This document shows, piece by piece, positions 1 to 9,200 of a stretch of 44,329 nucleotides of DNA; the first letter of the stretch is position 1, and every line of letters starts with the position of its first letter. The stretch is taken from NCBI GenBank assembly GCA_910579845.1, contig CAJTWL010000017.1:1-44329 (forward strand), read 5' to 3'. Under the pieces are notes generated by a model, which saw only the letters and a program-made list of their open reading frames with translations, was not told where the DNA came from and searched no databases. Source of the stretch: an uncultured Muribaculaceae bacterium (lineage in GTDB: Bacteria; Bacteroidota; Bacteroidia; Bacteroidales; Muribaculaceae). The translations under genes were made by a program, and so were the position numbers.

Positions 1-1458
1 TCTGACCTCGGGATTTGTTATCGTATCACCGAAAAACCGGATTCGGCATTGATGATGTATCAGCAAGCCTTGACACTTCTCGAAAAAATTGATGCGCCAA
101 CGGAGGAATCTTACCTACTGACATCAATCGCTGTTTTTTATGCGAATCAGGGACGTTTGGATGAGGCTGTAAAATATGGCAGACGTGCGTTCGCTCTTGC
201 TAAAAAATGCGGTGATATAGAGCCGATAATGTATGCCGGACAGACATTGGGAATCGTGCTTTATCTCAAAGGCGATAAAAGCGAGGGTTTGGCAATCGAG
301 CGGGAGATGGTGGCGATTGCTGAGAAGCTAGGTCTTCCACGCTACGTGCTGAAGACTTACGCATCAATCATTGACATGCATCATAAAGACGGCAGGCGCG
401 ATTCAGTTGATTATTATATTGCCCGAGGTCAGAAGCTGTTGCCTCAGGTGCCTGACGCTTCGGTTGAATCTATGGGATTTCTTGAGGAGAGTTACGTTGT
501 GCTGACTGATATGGGGCGTTATAAGGAAAGTCTGAATATCCAGAAGAAGATATTGTCGATGCGTGGTGCCGGAACTTTTATGCCTTTCAACAAACTTTAT
601 CAACGGATGGTCAGAAATTATCAAGGACTTGGCGATATCAAGCGGATGGGTGAGGCGTATGAGCGTTCGATTGCTATCGCCGACAGTCTCCATGGTCTTG
701 AGGTTGACAGGCAGCTGAGTGAATTTGATGTGAAATACGACACAGCGCAGCGTGAGCTCCAGATCGCCAGGCTGGAAGCGGATAAAATGCATTCTCGGTT
801 ATGGATGATCGGGATAGGATTGTGCGCAGTGTTTGTAATCATAATTTTGATATTGTATTCACGATTCCGTCGTGCGCGTATGCGCAGGGTTATAGAGATG
901 GAAAGCCTGCGGAAGCAGCTTGCCGCCGTGGATAACGAACGGGCGCGTTTGGCCGGTGAACTCCATGACGGTGTTTGCAGCGACCTCTCCGGGATTGCAT
1001 TGATGATGCAGTCAGCAAAGAGCGATAGAGGTGAGCTTGTAGAGATGATCGATACTGTCCGAGGAGAGGTTCGGTCTATCTCCCATGCCCTTATGCCGCC
1101 GAGGCTTGAAGGTTTGACGCTAAGACAACTCTTGCAAGGGCTTTCTCTTAAGAGCGACGGCATGATTATTGTTGAAGGAGGAGAGTCTGATATCTCCACG
1201 GATGTTGCGTTCCAGTTGTATCGCATAACTCAGGAATGGATTGACAATATCCGGAGGCACTCCAATGCAACGCGTGTCCTTATAAGAATGATGTACGAAA
1301 AGTATGTTATAGTAGATAACGGCGATGAATTTGAATTTGAAAAGTCGGATGGAATCGGTTTGGAAAGTATAGAGAAACGGGTGAAATCGATAAAGGGAGA
1401 AATGAGGTTTGACCGGGAAAAAGGCGGAAATATATTGGAAATTACTTATTCAATTTAA
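1..1458 (+). CDS. Sensor histidine kinase with TPR-like sensor region (5' end cut by window edge)
   Basis: The frame is open to base 1, so the N-terminus lies outside the window; the first ATG at 49 is internal. The N-terminal part is helical and TPR-like (for example LDEAVKYGRRAFALAKKCGD), then one membrane helix near codons 267-287 (GLCAVFVIIILILY), a basic stop, and a HisKA_3 dimerisation helix with the phospho-acceptor His in GELHDGVCSDL (codon 322 from base 1). A HATPase_c domain follows, with N box EWIDNIRRHSNA, G1 VDNGDE and G2 GIGLESIEKR. This is the NarL-type kinase family, which signals to LuxR-type regulators; the next gene is one. The ligand is unknown. The TPR sensor would be periplasmic by analogy with other Bacteroidetes TPR kinases. 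Confidence 0.9.
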   Translation, partial: SDLGICYRITEKPDSALMMYQQALTLLEKIDAPTEESYLLTSIAVFYANQGRLDEAVKYGRRAFALAKKCGDIEPIMYAGQTLGIVLYLKGDKSEGLAIEREMVAIAEKLGLPRYVLKTYASIIDMHHKDGRRDSVDYYIARGQKLLPQVPDASVESMGFLEESYVVLTDMGRYKESLNIQKKILSMRGAGTFMPFNKLYQRMVRNYQGLGDIKRMGEAYERSIAIADSLHGLEVDRQLSEFDVKYDTAQRELQIARLEADKMHSRLWMIGIGLCAVFVIIILILYSRFRRARMRRVIEMESLRKQLAAVDNERARLAGELHDGVCSDLSGIALMMQSAKSDRGELVEMIDTVRGEVRSISHALMPPRLEGLTLRQLLQGLSLKSDGMIIVEGGESDISTDVAFQLYRITQEWIDNIRRHSNATRVLIRMMYEKYVIVDNGDEFEFEKSDGIGLESIEKRVKSIKGEMRFDREKGGNILEITYSI

Positions 1459-1472
1459 TTTTCTATTCCATG

Positions 1473-1488
1473 TCACGGTTTCCCGTGA
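1473..1488. promoter_or_regulatory. Inverted repeat between kinase and regulator genes
   Basis: TCACGG-TTTC-CCGTGA is a perfect 6-bp inverted repeat, extendable to ATGTCACGG/CCGTGATAT with one mismatch. It lies about 50 bp upstream of the response regulator start. It could be an operator for the LuxR-type regulator (autoregulation) or a small hairpin ending the kinase message; there is no strong T-tract directly after it. Confidence 0.35.
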
Positions 1489-1517
1489 TATGGGTTAATA
1501 TTCTTTTGTTTTATTTT

Positions 1518-1537
1518 GCGGAATTAAAATATTCCGC
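1518..1537 (+). promoter_or_regulatory. Hairpin abutting the response regulator start codon
   Basis: GCGGAAT-TAAAAT-ATTCCGC forms a perfect 7-bp stem ending 2 nt before the ATG at 1540. A weak promoter-like TATTTTG at 1512-1518 overlaps its left arm. If transcription starts upstream, the stem could limit ribosome access; if it starts at this weak element, the 5' leader would be very short and the stem would be lost. Confidence 0.35.
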
Positions 1538-1539
1538 TG

Positions 1540-2178
1540 ATGGAGAAAGAGAAATTACGTATATTGATTGTAGATGACCATGAGGTCGTTGTCAAAGGCA
1601 TCGCCATGATTGTGGAGGAAGCTCTTGCGGGTCTGTGCGTGTCTGTCGAGACTGTGACCAGAGGTTGCGAGGCTATCGAACGCATGTCGCAACATTCCTA
1701 TGACCTCTGTTTCCTTGATATCGAGATGCCTGATATTGACGGACTCGGAATGCTTAAAATCATCAGGTCAGAGCATCCCGGTGTTAAAATCATCGTGAAC
1801 ACTGTCCACGAAGAGCTTTGGTATGTAAAAGACTATATTAAGGCCGGTGTGGAAGGGATATTGTTCAAATCGGTCAAGGCCGGAGAAATCAGTGAGGCTG
1901 TAAAGGCGGTTATATCAGGGGAAAGTTATTTCTGTAAGCGCGCCAGGTCAATAGCCAGAATAATAGATGGGTATAATCCACCTACAAGCAAGGAGCTTGA
2001 AGTGCTGCAGCTGCTTTCTGCCGGGAAATCAACGGAAGATATAGCCCGTATGCTCGGCATCTCCCCGAATACCGCCGAGACCCACCGCCGTCATCTCCTT
2101 GACAAACTTCAGGCCCGCAATGTCGCCGAACTGATAATGAATGCTGTCAGCGAGGGTCTTCTTTCAGCCAACAAATAA
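1540..2178 (+). CDS. NarL/FixJ-type response regulator
   Basis: A 212-aa regulator of normal family length. An N-terminal receiver domain (about residues 6-120) carries the acidic pair D12-D13, the phospho-acceptor D60 in CFLDIEMPDIDG, and the conserved Lys in LFKSVKAG. A LuxR-type helix-turn-helix (about 145-205) has the typical TSKELEVLQLLSAGKSTEDI and NTAETHRRHLLDKL pattern. It is almost certainly the partner of the kinase just upstream. The BspA-like surface protein starts 11 bp after its stop, so both are probably on one transcript and the surface protein may be the main output. Target sites are unknown. Confidence 0.93.
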   Translation: MEKEKLRILIVDDHEVVVKGIAMIVEEALAGLCVSVETVTRGCEAIERMSQHSYDLCFLDIEMPDIDGLGMLKIIRSEHPGVKIIVNTVHEELWYVKDYIKAGVEGILFKSVKAGEISEAVKAVISGESYFCKRARSIARIIDGYNPPTSKELEVLQLLSAGKSTEDIARMLGISPNTAETHRRHLLDKLQARNVAELIMNAVSEGLLSANK

Positions 2179-2189
2179 AACAATAGAAT

Positions 2190-5100
2190 ATGGAACGCAA
2201 ATTATTATTTTTGTGTGCCGTGCTCGCTCTGTACGCATGTCCCATGTGGGCAGGGATTCTCGGTACAAAATCATTTACCCCTCAGGAAATATCGGAACAG
2301 TGGCAATTATTCAATGAGCAAGACAAAACCCTTGAATGGGGAGCCGTGACTGACGATGGTATTGTGATTTCTTACAAGACCACAAGCGCAATCGTTAAAA
2401 TAAAGTCAATATCCGAACTTTACGATGTAAGGAATGTAACTGTTGATTACTCGGTAGAGGAATCTTCGGCAGTCTTTACCATAGATGATGTGGATGTCGG
2501 AGATGTACATCTCGAATATGGGAATATTGAGGGAAGTCCAATTCCCTCCGAATGGAACAGTCCCTCAGGCATCACAGCTTTCGGAAATGTATGTGTCACC
2601 ACCGATTGGCAAAAGGGAAGGACCAAGACAGTTACCATCAAGAGCATTAAAGTCACATATGATATGGAGGGCGGCGTGCGCAATCTTAAATGGTCGGCAA
2701 GCGATGTTACAGCTTATATCGGGGAGGAGTTTACTTCCCCCACGCTTTCCGGCAATTGCACGGATGGGGTTGTATACACGAGTAGCAATCCTGCAGTGGC
2801 GCTTGTGGATGAAACGGGAAAAGTCAGTGTTATCAATCTCGGGGAAACTGTAATCAAGGCCTCCGCTCCCGCGCAAGGCGTATGGAATGTGGATGAGGCA
2901 TTATACCGTCTGACCGTTGCAAGGAGCGCGTCGTTTATAAGCGCAACTGTCAATGTGGCGACTCCCGGTACATTGAAAGACCTTCTTCTCGATCTCGACA
3001 GCCGTCCGGAGGAGCTTGTAATTACAGGCAAGTTGAATTCCGCAGACCTTGCCTACATAAATTCCGGAACGGGAAAAATATCCGCTGTCAAGGAGGTGGA
3101 TATGTCGGCAGTGAGTTTTGAATATGATAACGGATGTTATGCCACGATTGCAACCCGTAAAGGTGCGGATATTGGATTAGGATCAACAACTTATGTTTAT
3201 TATCTATCGGATGAATATAAGATTGAGGAGAAATCATCCCCGACGGGGCTTGGAGGTGCAAGTGTCACTGTTTCTACCTATACAAATTCTTTGGCGGGAC
3301 TATTCGGAGGAAACGAAGTGATTAGAAGAGTAGTCCTTCCATGTGCAATGGATTCAATCGGCGATAAGATTTTCTTTTCTAGTGTGGTTGAAAACGTGAC
3401 TTTACCTGAGAAAATCAAGTCGGTACCATCGTATGCTTTCGGTAAAACTTCTAAACTGCTGTCTATATCTTTGCCGTCTTCTGTAGAAAAAATCGGCGAA
3501 TATGCATTTGCCGGTTCATCTGTGGTCAATGTTAATGCACCCGGAGTGATCGAGGTGGATGCTCATGCGTTTGACGGCTCTTCGATCAAGACGTTTGACT
3601 TAAGCAAAATAAAAAAATTAGGGGAATACTCATTCAGTAATTCGAAATTGTCGGGCGAAATTGACCTGACATTGCTTGATGTCATCCCGAAAGGTTCGTT
3701 TTATGCAACCCCTATAATCGGAGTCAGATTCAGCAATTGCCTTAAAAGAATTGATGACGGGGCATTCCGTTACACCGGATTGAAATCAGTGACATTGCCG
3801 GAAGGACTTGTTTATATCGGTGCCACAGTTTTCAACTGTGAAAGTATCGAGGAGATGAGTATACCCTCGTCAGTCACCTTTATCGGTCAATATGCCCTTG
3901 ACAATCCGTGGAAATACAAGCAGCCTACGGAGCTGGGAGTCTGGTATTTCGCTAAGATAGCCTATGAATTCGACAGCCGGATAGATGGCGTGGAAGAGAT
4001 ATCGATCAAGGAGGGGACAGTGTCTGTGTCTCCGAATTTTGCAAGTCAGAAATTGAAGACGACGCTAAAGAAACTCAGTTTCCCTTCAACATTAAAAATG
4101 ATAGGGTCATACGAAATCGCGGAATCATATAATTCAAGTAATTATGGCCCTTTTGCTGAAATGGAACAGCTTGTGACGGTCAATTTCCCCGAAGGGTTGG
4201 AAGTGATAGGGGATGGTTGTTTCAAAAACTGCGCCAAACTCAATGTGCCAGCCTTCCCTGCCTCCTTGCGGGTGATAGGAGAAGAGGCATTCATGGGATG
4301 TGTGAAAATTGCCGAGATTGCATTTCCTGAAGGTTTGGAATATACTGGTCGCTGGTCATTTGCGGAGTGTTCAGGGCTATATCTGGTTAAGGTATATTCG
4401 GAGAATCTGTTAGCTTTCGCGTGTCCGTTCGGGTATCATGCGAATATAGAATCGGTGACGATCGGGGCAAAGGTCAGAAACATTCCCCCAAACATGTTTT
4501 CCGACTGTACCGGCTTGTCACGCGTCAAGTTTGAGAATCCGGATGGCGCGACTCCCGAACTTGAATTCGGTGACAAGGCTTTTTACGGATGCGGTGAACT
4601 TACCATTGACGCTTTGCCTGCGCGTACTGTAAAGATAGGTGAAGAAGCATTCTGCAATGTTATTTTCAAAGGTGAATTTAATACGGCAAATATACGGTCG
4701 ATAGGTACTAGGGCATTTGAGGGTTCCAAAGGAATCACCGAGCTTACCCTGAACGGGAATCTACTTGAATGCGGATGTGGTGCTTTCTCTAATATTGCTT
4801 CATTGCAGACCGTGTATTATCGTGTCCCGAATCTTAAATATATTGAAGACAGCTATTATGTTTCACCATTCTCTCGCTCCTCTAACTTCAGGGATGCTAA
4901 TCTTTCAAAAGTTGTTATAGGCGCTAACGTTGAATATATCCCGAAATCTCTTTTCAATTATCAATCGACCATAAGGGAGGTCATATTTGAATCAAGATGC
5001 GATAAAACGCGCGCCGGAGTGGCTTCGCTGCTAATAGATGAAAGGGCATTTTATCAGTGCTCTGCAATACGGGAAGTCCTTTTGCCCGACTGCCGCACTG

Positions 5101-5894
5101 CAATCGGCGCGAGGGCGTTCAGAGAATGCATGGGGATCTCATCGTTGCGGTTAGGCAATGGAACTGAAAATATCGACGAATCGGCTTTTGAACTATGTTC
5201 GGGGATTGAAAGCGTGGATGTTCCGCCTACGGTTATTTCCTTAGGGACGAAAGCGTTATATGCATATAACAACTCTCCGAGTTTATATTTCCACACACAG
5301 GAACCTCCAACTTTGGGCGATCTCGCCGTAAATAAGCAAAGTGTGATAATAGTGCCTCTGGCATCTGAGGCAGCCTACAAAGCTACAGTATTAAGTGACA
5401 ATCCCTTTAAAACTTTTTCGATGACTTCGTTTACTATCGATAAAGAGAAACTGGTTCTTGGGGCAGGGGATAAGTCAATGCTTACGGTGGCAGTGACGCC
5501 ATCTGATTTTTCCGGTCTCGACATGAACTGGACATCGTCGAATCCCGAAGTTGCATCAGTTGACAATAACGGCAACGTGACCGCTATAAATCCCGGGGAG
5601 GCTGTTATAACCGTTGCGCCGGCATATGTCTCCGGTTTTATAGCCGAATGCAGGATATCTGTCACTGATGGCTCAGGTGTCGGTGAAATTGAAAGCGATG
5701 GCAATCCAATCAGGGTAGTCGTGAAAGAAGGGAGCATTGAAATATTCAATGCCTGCACGGAAAGCCAAGTAAGGTTATACACGATAGACGGTCGACTTGT
5801 GAGTTGTGGTGTCAGCAAGACTATAGACTATCTCAAGAAAGGTGTTTATATAGTATCGTGTGAAGGACAATCGCTCAAAGTAGTGGTCAACTAA
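2190..5894 (+). CDS. BspA-like leucine-rich repeat surface protein with Big_2 domains
   Basis: A 1234-aa secreted protein. A signal peptide (MERKLLFLCAVLALYACPMWA) is followed by a bacterial Ig-like Big_2 domain (about 165-245, motif YTSSNPAVALVDETGKVSV), a long run of LRR_5/BspA repeats (about 380-1060, recurring pattern I.E.AF..CS.I..V..P..V), and a second Big_2 domain (about 1085-1160, WTSSNPEVASVDNNGNV). The last 60 residues (VRLYTIDGRLV ... LKKGVYIVSC) resemble the beta-rich C-terminal sorting domains of Bacteroidetes secreted proteins. BspA-type repeats are known from adhesins that bind host matrix or other bacteria; the ligand here cannot be read from sequence. It follows the response regulator by 11 bp and ends at a strong palindromic terminator. 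Confidence 0.88.
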   Translation: MERKLLFLCAVLALYACPMWAGILGTKSFTPQEISEQWQLFNEQDKTLEWGAVTDDGIVISYKTTSAIVKIKSISELYDVRNVTVDYSVEESSAVFTIDDVDVGDVHLEYGNIEGSPIPSEWNSPSGITAFGNVCVTTDWQKGRTKTVTIKSIKVTYDMEGGVRNLKWSASDVTAYIGEEFTSPTLSGNCTDGVVYTSSNPAVALVDETGKVSVINLGETVIKASAPAQGVWNVDEALYRLTVARSASFISATVNVATPGTLKDLLLDLDSRPEELVITGKLNSADLAYINSGTGKISAVKEVDMSAVSFEYDNGCYATIATRKGADIGLGSTTYVYYLSDEYKIEEKSSPTGLGGASVTVSTYTNSLAGLFGGNEVIRRVVLPCAMDSIGDKIFFSSVVENVTLPEKIKSVPSYAFGKTSKLLSISLPSSVEKIGEYAFAGSSVVNVNAPGVIEVDAHAFDGSSIKTFDLSKIKKLGEYSFSNSKLSGEIDLTLLDVIPKGSFYATPIIGVRFSNCLKRIDDGAFRYTGLKSVTLPEGLVYIGATVFNCESIEEMSIPSSVTFIGQYALDNPWKYKQPTELGVWYFAKIAYEFDSRIDGVEEISIKEGTVSVSPNFASQKLKTTLKKLSFPSTLKMIGSYEIAESYNSSNYGPFAEMEQLVTVNFPEGLEVIGDGCFKNCAKLNVPAFPASLRVIGEEAFMGCVKIAEIAFPEGLEYTGRWSFAECSGLYLVKVYSENLLAFACPFGYHANIESVTIGAKVRNIPPNMFSDCTGLSRVKFENPDGATPELEFGDKAFYGCGELTIDALPARTVKIGEEAFCNVIFKGEFNTANIRSIGTRAFEGSKGITELTLNGNLLECGCGAFSNIASLQTVYYRVPNLKYIEDSYYVSPFSRSSNFRDANLSKVVIGANVEYIPKSLFNYQSTIREVIFESRCDKTRAGVASLLIDERAFYQCSAIREVLLPDCRTAIGARAFRECMGISSLRLGNGTENIDESAFELCSGIESVDVPPTVISLGTKALYAYNNSPSLYFHTQEPPTLGDLAVNKQSVIIVPLASEAAYKATVLSDNPFKTFSMTSFTIDKEKLVLGAGDKSMLTVAVTPSDFSGLDMNWTSSNPEVASVDNNGNVTAINPGEAVITVAPAYVSGFIAECRISVTDGSGVGEIESDGNPIRVVVKEGSIEIFNACTESQVRLYTIDGRLVSCGVSKTIDYLKKGVYIVSCEGQSLKVVVN

Positions 5895-5910
5895 TCGGAT
5901 TTCTAAATAA

Positions 5911-5948
5911 CAAAAACGGGCATTTTCAATTGAAAATGCCCGTTTTTG
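5911..5948. terminator. Bidirectional Rho-independent terminator (38-bp perfect palindrome)
   Basis: CAAAAACGGGCATTTTCAAT and its exact reverse complement abut each other. The A-tract on one side and T-tract on the other make it work in both directions: it ends the BspA-like gene on the plus strand and the tracrRNA on the minus strand. Confidence 0.9.
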
Positions 5949-6100
5949 AGAGAGAGGCAAGTGCCAGTCTCGGATAAGGACGTTTCTGTGAAGATCCGCA
6001 ATATTAAAAGACAGGAGAGAAATCGTTGGATTTCCCTCCTCTGATGTTTTCACAACGGAATAATCCTTATTGTGATCAGCTTCGAATTATTTTTTTGCAT
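5911..6100 (-). ncRNA. tracrRNA of the type II-C CRISPR-Cas system
   Basis: The plus strand at 6070-6100 (TTGTGATCAGCTTCGAATT, then ATTTTTTTGCA) is nearly the CRISPR repeat in crRNA sense (TTGTGATTTGCTTCGAATT, then TATTATTTTTGCA). The minus-strand transcript therefore carries the anti-repeat at its 5' end, with a 2-nt mismatch that would form the usual bulge. Downstream follow a short nexus-like stem (GGA-TTAT-TCC), a strong 11-bp stem-loop (6014-6024 pairing with 6029-6039, loop CAAC on the RNA, one G-U pair), and the palindromic terminator at 5911-5948. The length is about 190 nt. It would pair with each crRNA, guide RNase III processing and load Cas9. It is divergent from cas9 and lies in its upstream region. 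The ends are inferred from the promoter and terminator, not measured. Confidence 0.85.
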
Positions 6101-6101
6101 A

Positions 6102-6133
6102 GCAATTTACAGGATTATCTTTTCTTTTGCAAA
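6102..6133 (-). promoter_or_regulatory. Predicted tracrRNA promoter
   Basis: On the minus strand TTTG (6133-6130) is followed after 20 bp by TAAATTG (6109-6103), close to the Bacteroidetes consensus TTTG-N19-21-TAnnTTTG. Transcription would start near 6095-6100, exactly at the beginning of the anti-repeat. Confidence 0.6.
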
Positions 6134-6150
6134 TGTTTTGTAAAACATTT
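6131..6150. promoter_or_regulatory. 20-bp palindrome between divergent tracrRNA and cas9 promoters
   Basis: AAATGTTTT-GT-AAAACATTT has perfect 9-bp arms. Its left arm overlaps the -33 element of the tracrRNA promoter (6130-6133) and its right arm overlaps that of cas9 (6149-6152). A dimeric regulator here could control both. No regulator gene lies in the locus, so the ligand is unknown. Confidence 0.5.
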
Positions 6151-6181
6151 TGAATATAATTTATTTTTTTTGTTAGATTTG
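6149..6181 (+). promoter_or_regulatory. Predicted cas9-cas1-cas2 promoter
   Basis: TTTG at 6149-6152 and TAGATTTG at 6174-6181, spaced 21 bp, fit the Bacteroidetes consensus. The expected start is near 6187, giving a leader of about 20 nt without a Shine-Dalgarno site before the cas9 ATG at 6207. Confidence 0.65.
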
Positions 6182-6198
6182 TAATGTATTTTACAAAT
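6177..6198. promoter_or_regulatory. Second inverted repeat at the cas9 transcription start
   Basis: ATTTGTAA-TGTATT-TTACAAAT has perfect 8-bp arms. It covers the -7 element, the expected start site and the 5' leader of cas9. It shares the TTTGTAA core with the upstream palindrome, so both may be sites for one repressor, or the second may fold as an RNA hairpin. Confidence 0.4.
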
Positions 6199-6206
6199 TT
6201 GCTCTC

Positions 6207-9200
6207 ATGAAGGTACTCGGACTTGACCTTGGTACTGCCTCGATAGGGTGGTCCCTTATTGAACTTAATGATGACCGGACAATTAACCGTTTGCTTGGAT
6301 TAGGAAGCCGGATTATACAATTTGATAATAAAGAGGAATCGGAATTTTCCGCCGGTAGAGGAGAAACGGTATGCTCTCAGCGTACAGCGGGGCGTACAGC
6401 CCGTAAGTTGCTTGACCGTTTTCAGATGAGACGGACTTCGCTGAAAGATGCTATGATAGAACTGGGTTTAATGGATTCGGATAATAAGTTCCCATCTTTA
6501 TCACCTTTGGAGATTTGGAAATTAAGAAGTGATGCTGCAACAGACGGATTTAGGCTTACGCTTCCCCAGATAGCCAGGGTCTTATTGCATTTGAATCAAA
6601 GACGTGGTTATAAGCATGCCAAATCAGATCTGGCAGATTCAAAACAGACTGAGTATGTTAAGAAAGTCAATTCACGTTTTGCAGAAATACGCGAGGCGGG
6701 ATTGACGGTGGGTCAATATTTTTATTTGAAACTAAAGGAGTCTGAGGAAACCTCTGTTAATGGAAATAAGTTTTATACCTATCGGATTAAGGAGAAAGTG
6801 CTGCCACGTGAGGCATATGCGGAAGAGTTTGACAGGATAATGCATTCACAGCAGACATATTATCCAGAAATATTGACAGATGAAAACATAGGGAAGCTTA
6901 AACAGATAATATTTTTTCAGCGACCTCTTAAATCATGTAAACATCTTGTTTCTTTTTGTGAATTTGAGAAGAAACTATTCAAGGATAGGAATGGGAAAAT
7001 TGTAGAGAGTGGTCCCAAAGTTGCTCCTCGCACGTCTCCTTTGGCACAGGTGTGTAGGATATACGAAGCTATTAATAATATCAGGCTTTATAATCCGAGA
7101 CATAAAGGAAGACAGGCATATGCTCCGTCACTTTTTGACAATGATCTGGATATTCCCGTTGATGCAAGAAAGTTCAATTATGAGTACGAACTGACCCATG
7201 AGGAAAGAAAGCGGGTGTTTGACTATCTTAACACTCATGAAAAACTTTCAGAAACGGAGTTGCTTAGAATTCTTGGTCTGAGAAAGGCAGATGGCTTCAA
7301 ATCGGATAAGGCACTTGGAAAAGGAATTCAAGGAAACGTGACTTATTGCAAGATAGCTGCCGCACTTGAAGGATTAGCAGATAAGGAGACGCTCTTGAAA
7401 TTTGATTTGAAGATAGAGGATACTGCTTTTGTCGATACGGACACGGGAGAGATTATACAACAAATCTCGAATGAGTATCGTGAAGAACCATTATATAGGT
7501 TATGGCATACGCTCTATTCTATTTCCGACAAAAACGAGCTGTATAGTTGTCTGAGATCTAAATTCGGAATCAATGATAATGATGTGCTCGAACGATTATT
7601 TGCCATTGATTTTGTCGGGGCAGGTTATTCTAACAAATCGGCTAAGTTTATGCGTAAGCTCATACCGAATCTGATGAAAGGTTATGGATATAGCGAAGCA
7701 TGCACTCTCGTCAATGTAAATCATAGTGATTCAATGACAAAAGAGGAAAACGAAAGAAGAGAACTGAAAAGCCGTCTTGATGTGCTGCCCAAAGGTACAT
7801 TGCGACAGCCGATAGTTGAAAAGATTGTCAATCAGACAATAAATCTGGTAAATGCTGTAATTGATGAATATGGGGAAATAGACGAGGTCAGAATTGAACT
7901 TGCCCGGGAATTGAAGATGAGTAGAGATGAGCGGGCGAAGACAATAGAGCGAATTAACCGTCAAGAACGGGAAAACAGTAGATTAGCCGCACAAATTGCA
8001 GAACTCGACATAATTCCTACGCGCAGACGAATTCAAAAGATGAGGATGCTTTTGGAGACCGGCAATAAATGTATGTATTGCGGGAAGGTGGTAACGCCCA
8101 CTCGGTTTGTAGAGGGTCACGGTTACGAAATTGAACACATAATACCTCGTTCACGCCTGTTTGATGATAGTTTCTCAAATAAAGTATGCTCATGTCGCGA
8201 ATGCAATCAAGCAAAAGGGGCGTTGACAGCTTATGATTTCATGAAAGGAAGGTCTGAGCAGGAATTCAATGAGTACTGCGACAGAGTAGAGAAACTTTAT
8301 AAGGAAGAAAAAATCTCAAAGTCAAAGAGAAATAAGCTGATGATGGCAGCCAAGGATATTCCGCAGGATTTTATAGAGCGGGATCTCCGCGAAAGCCAGT
8401 ACATTGCAAAGAAGACTCGGGAAGTACTACTTGACGTAATCCGTAATGTACATGCATCATCAGGTGCCGTGACGAGTTATTTCCGCCATGTCTGGGGATA
8501 TGACGATATCCTTCATGACCTTAACTTCCGTAAATATAAAGATGCGGGATTGACAGAACTTGTGGAATACGAGAGTCATCGACAGGTGCATCGCAAGGAA
8601 CGTATAACCAATTGGTCTAAAAGAAAGGATCATCGTCATCATGCTATTGATGCATTGGTGATCGCTTTGACGCGGCAAAGTCATGTACAGCGGCTCAACA
8701 CACTGAATGCTTTATCTGATAAGAATTTTTTCAATGAGAACCTTGATAAATGGGCGGAAAAACAACCTCATTTCAGTGTATCAGAGGTTTTGTCAGCATT
8801 GGACACCGTGTCGGTTTCTTTTAAGGCTGGAAAGAAATTAACCACCCCAGGGAAAAGGTATGTTAAAAAGAATGGAAAGAGGGTGTGCGTACAGAATGGA
8901 ATATTGGTTCCGAGAGGACCGTTGACAAAGGAATCGGTGTATGGAAAAATTATGGTATACGATGGGAAGAAGAGTATAAAGCAAGCCATAAAAAATCCGG
9001 ATTTGATCATTGATCCACAGATAAGGAGTTTGGTGAAGGAGCTTCTTGACAGAAATGATGGAGATGAATCAAAAATGATCAAGTCTTTAAAGAAGACACC
9101 TTTGAAGGTTCGGGATAAGGAGATTTCTGAAATAGGATGTTATAGGAGGGAATTTGTAATCAATTATGATTTGTCAGACTTTAAGAAACTTAAGGAAGCA

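Noticed and set aside
2485..2876. Alternative-frame open frames within the BspA-like gene
   Set aside because: They overlap a well-supported LRR/Big_2 protein and show no family motif or signals.
5775..6053. 92-aa minus-strand open frame upstream of cas9
   Set aside because: It covers the tracrRNA and its terminator palindrome and runs into the BspA-like gene; the structural RNA explains the sequence.
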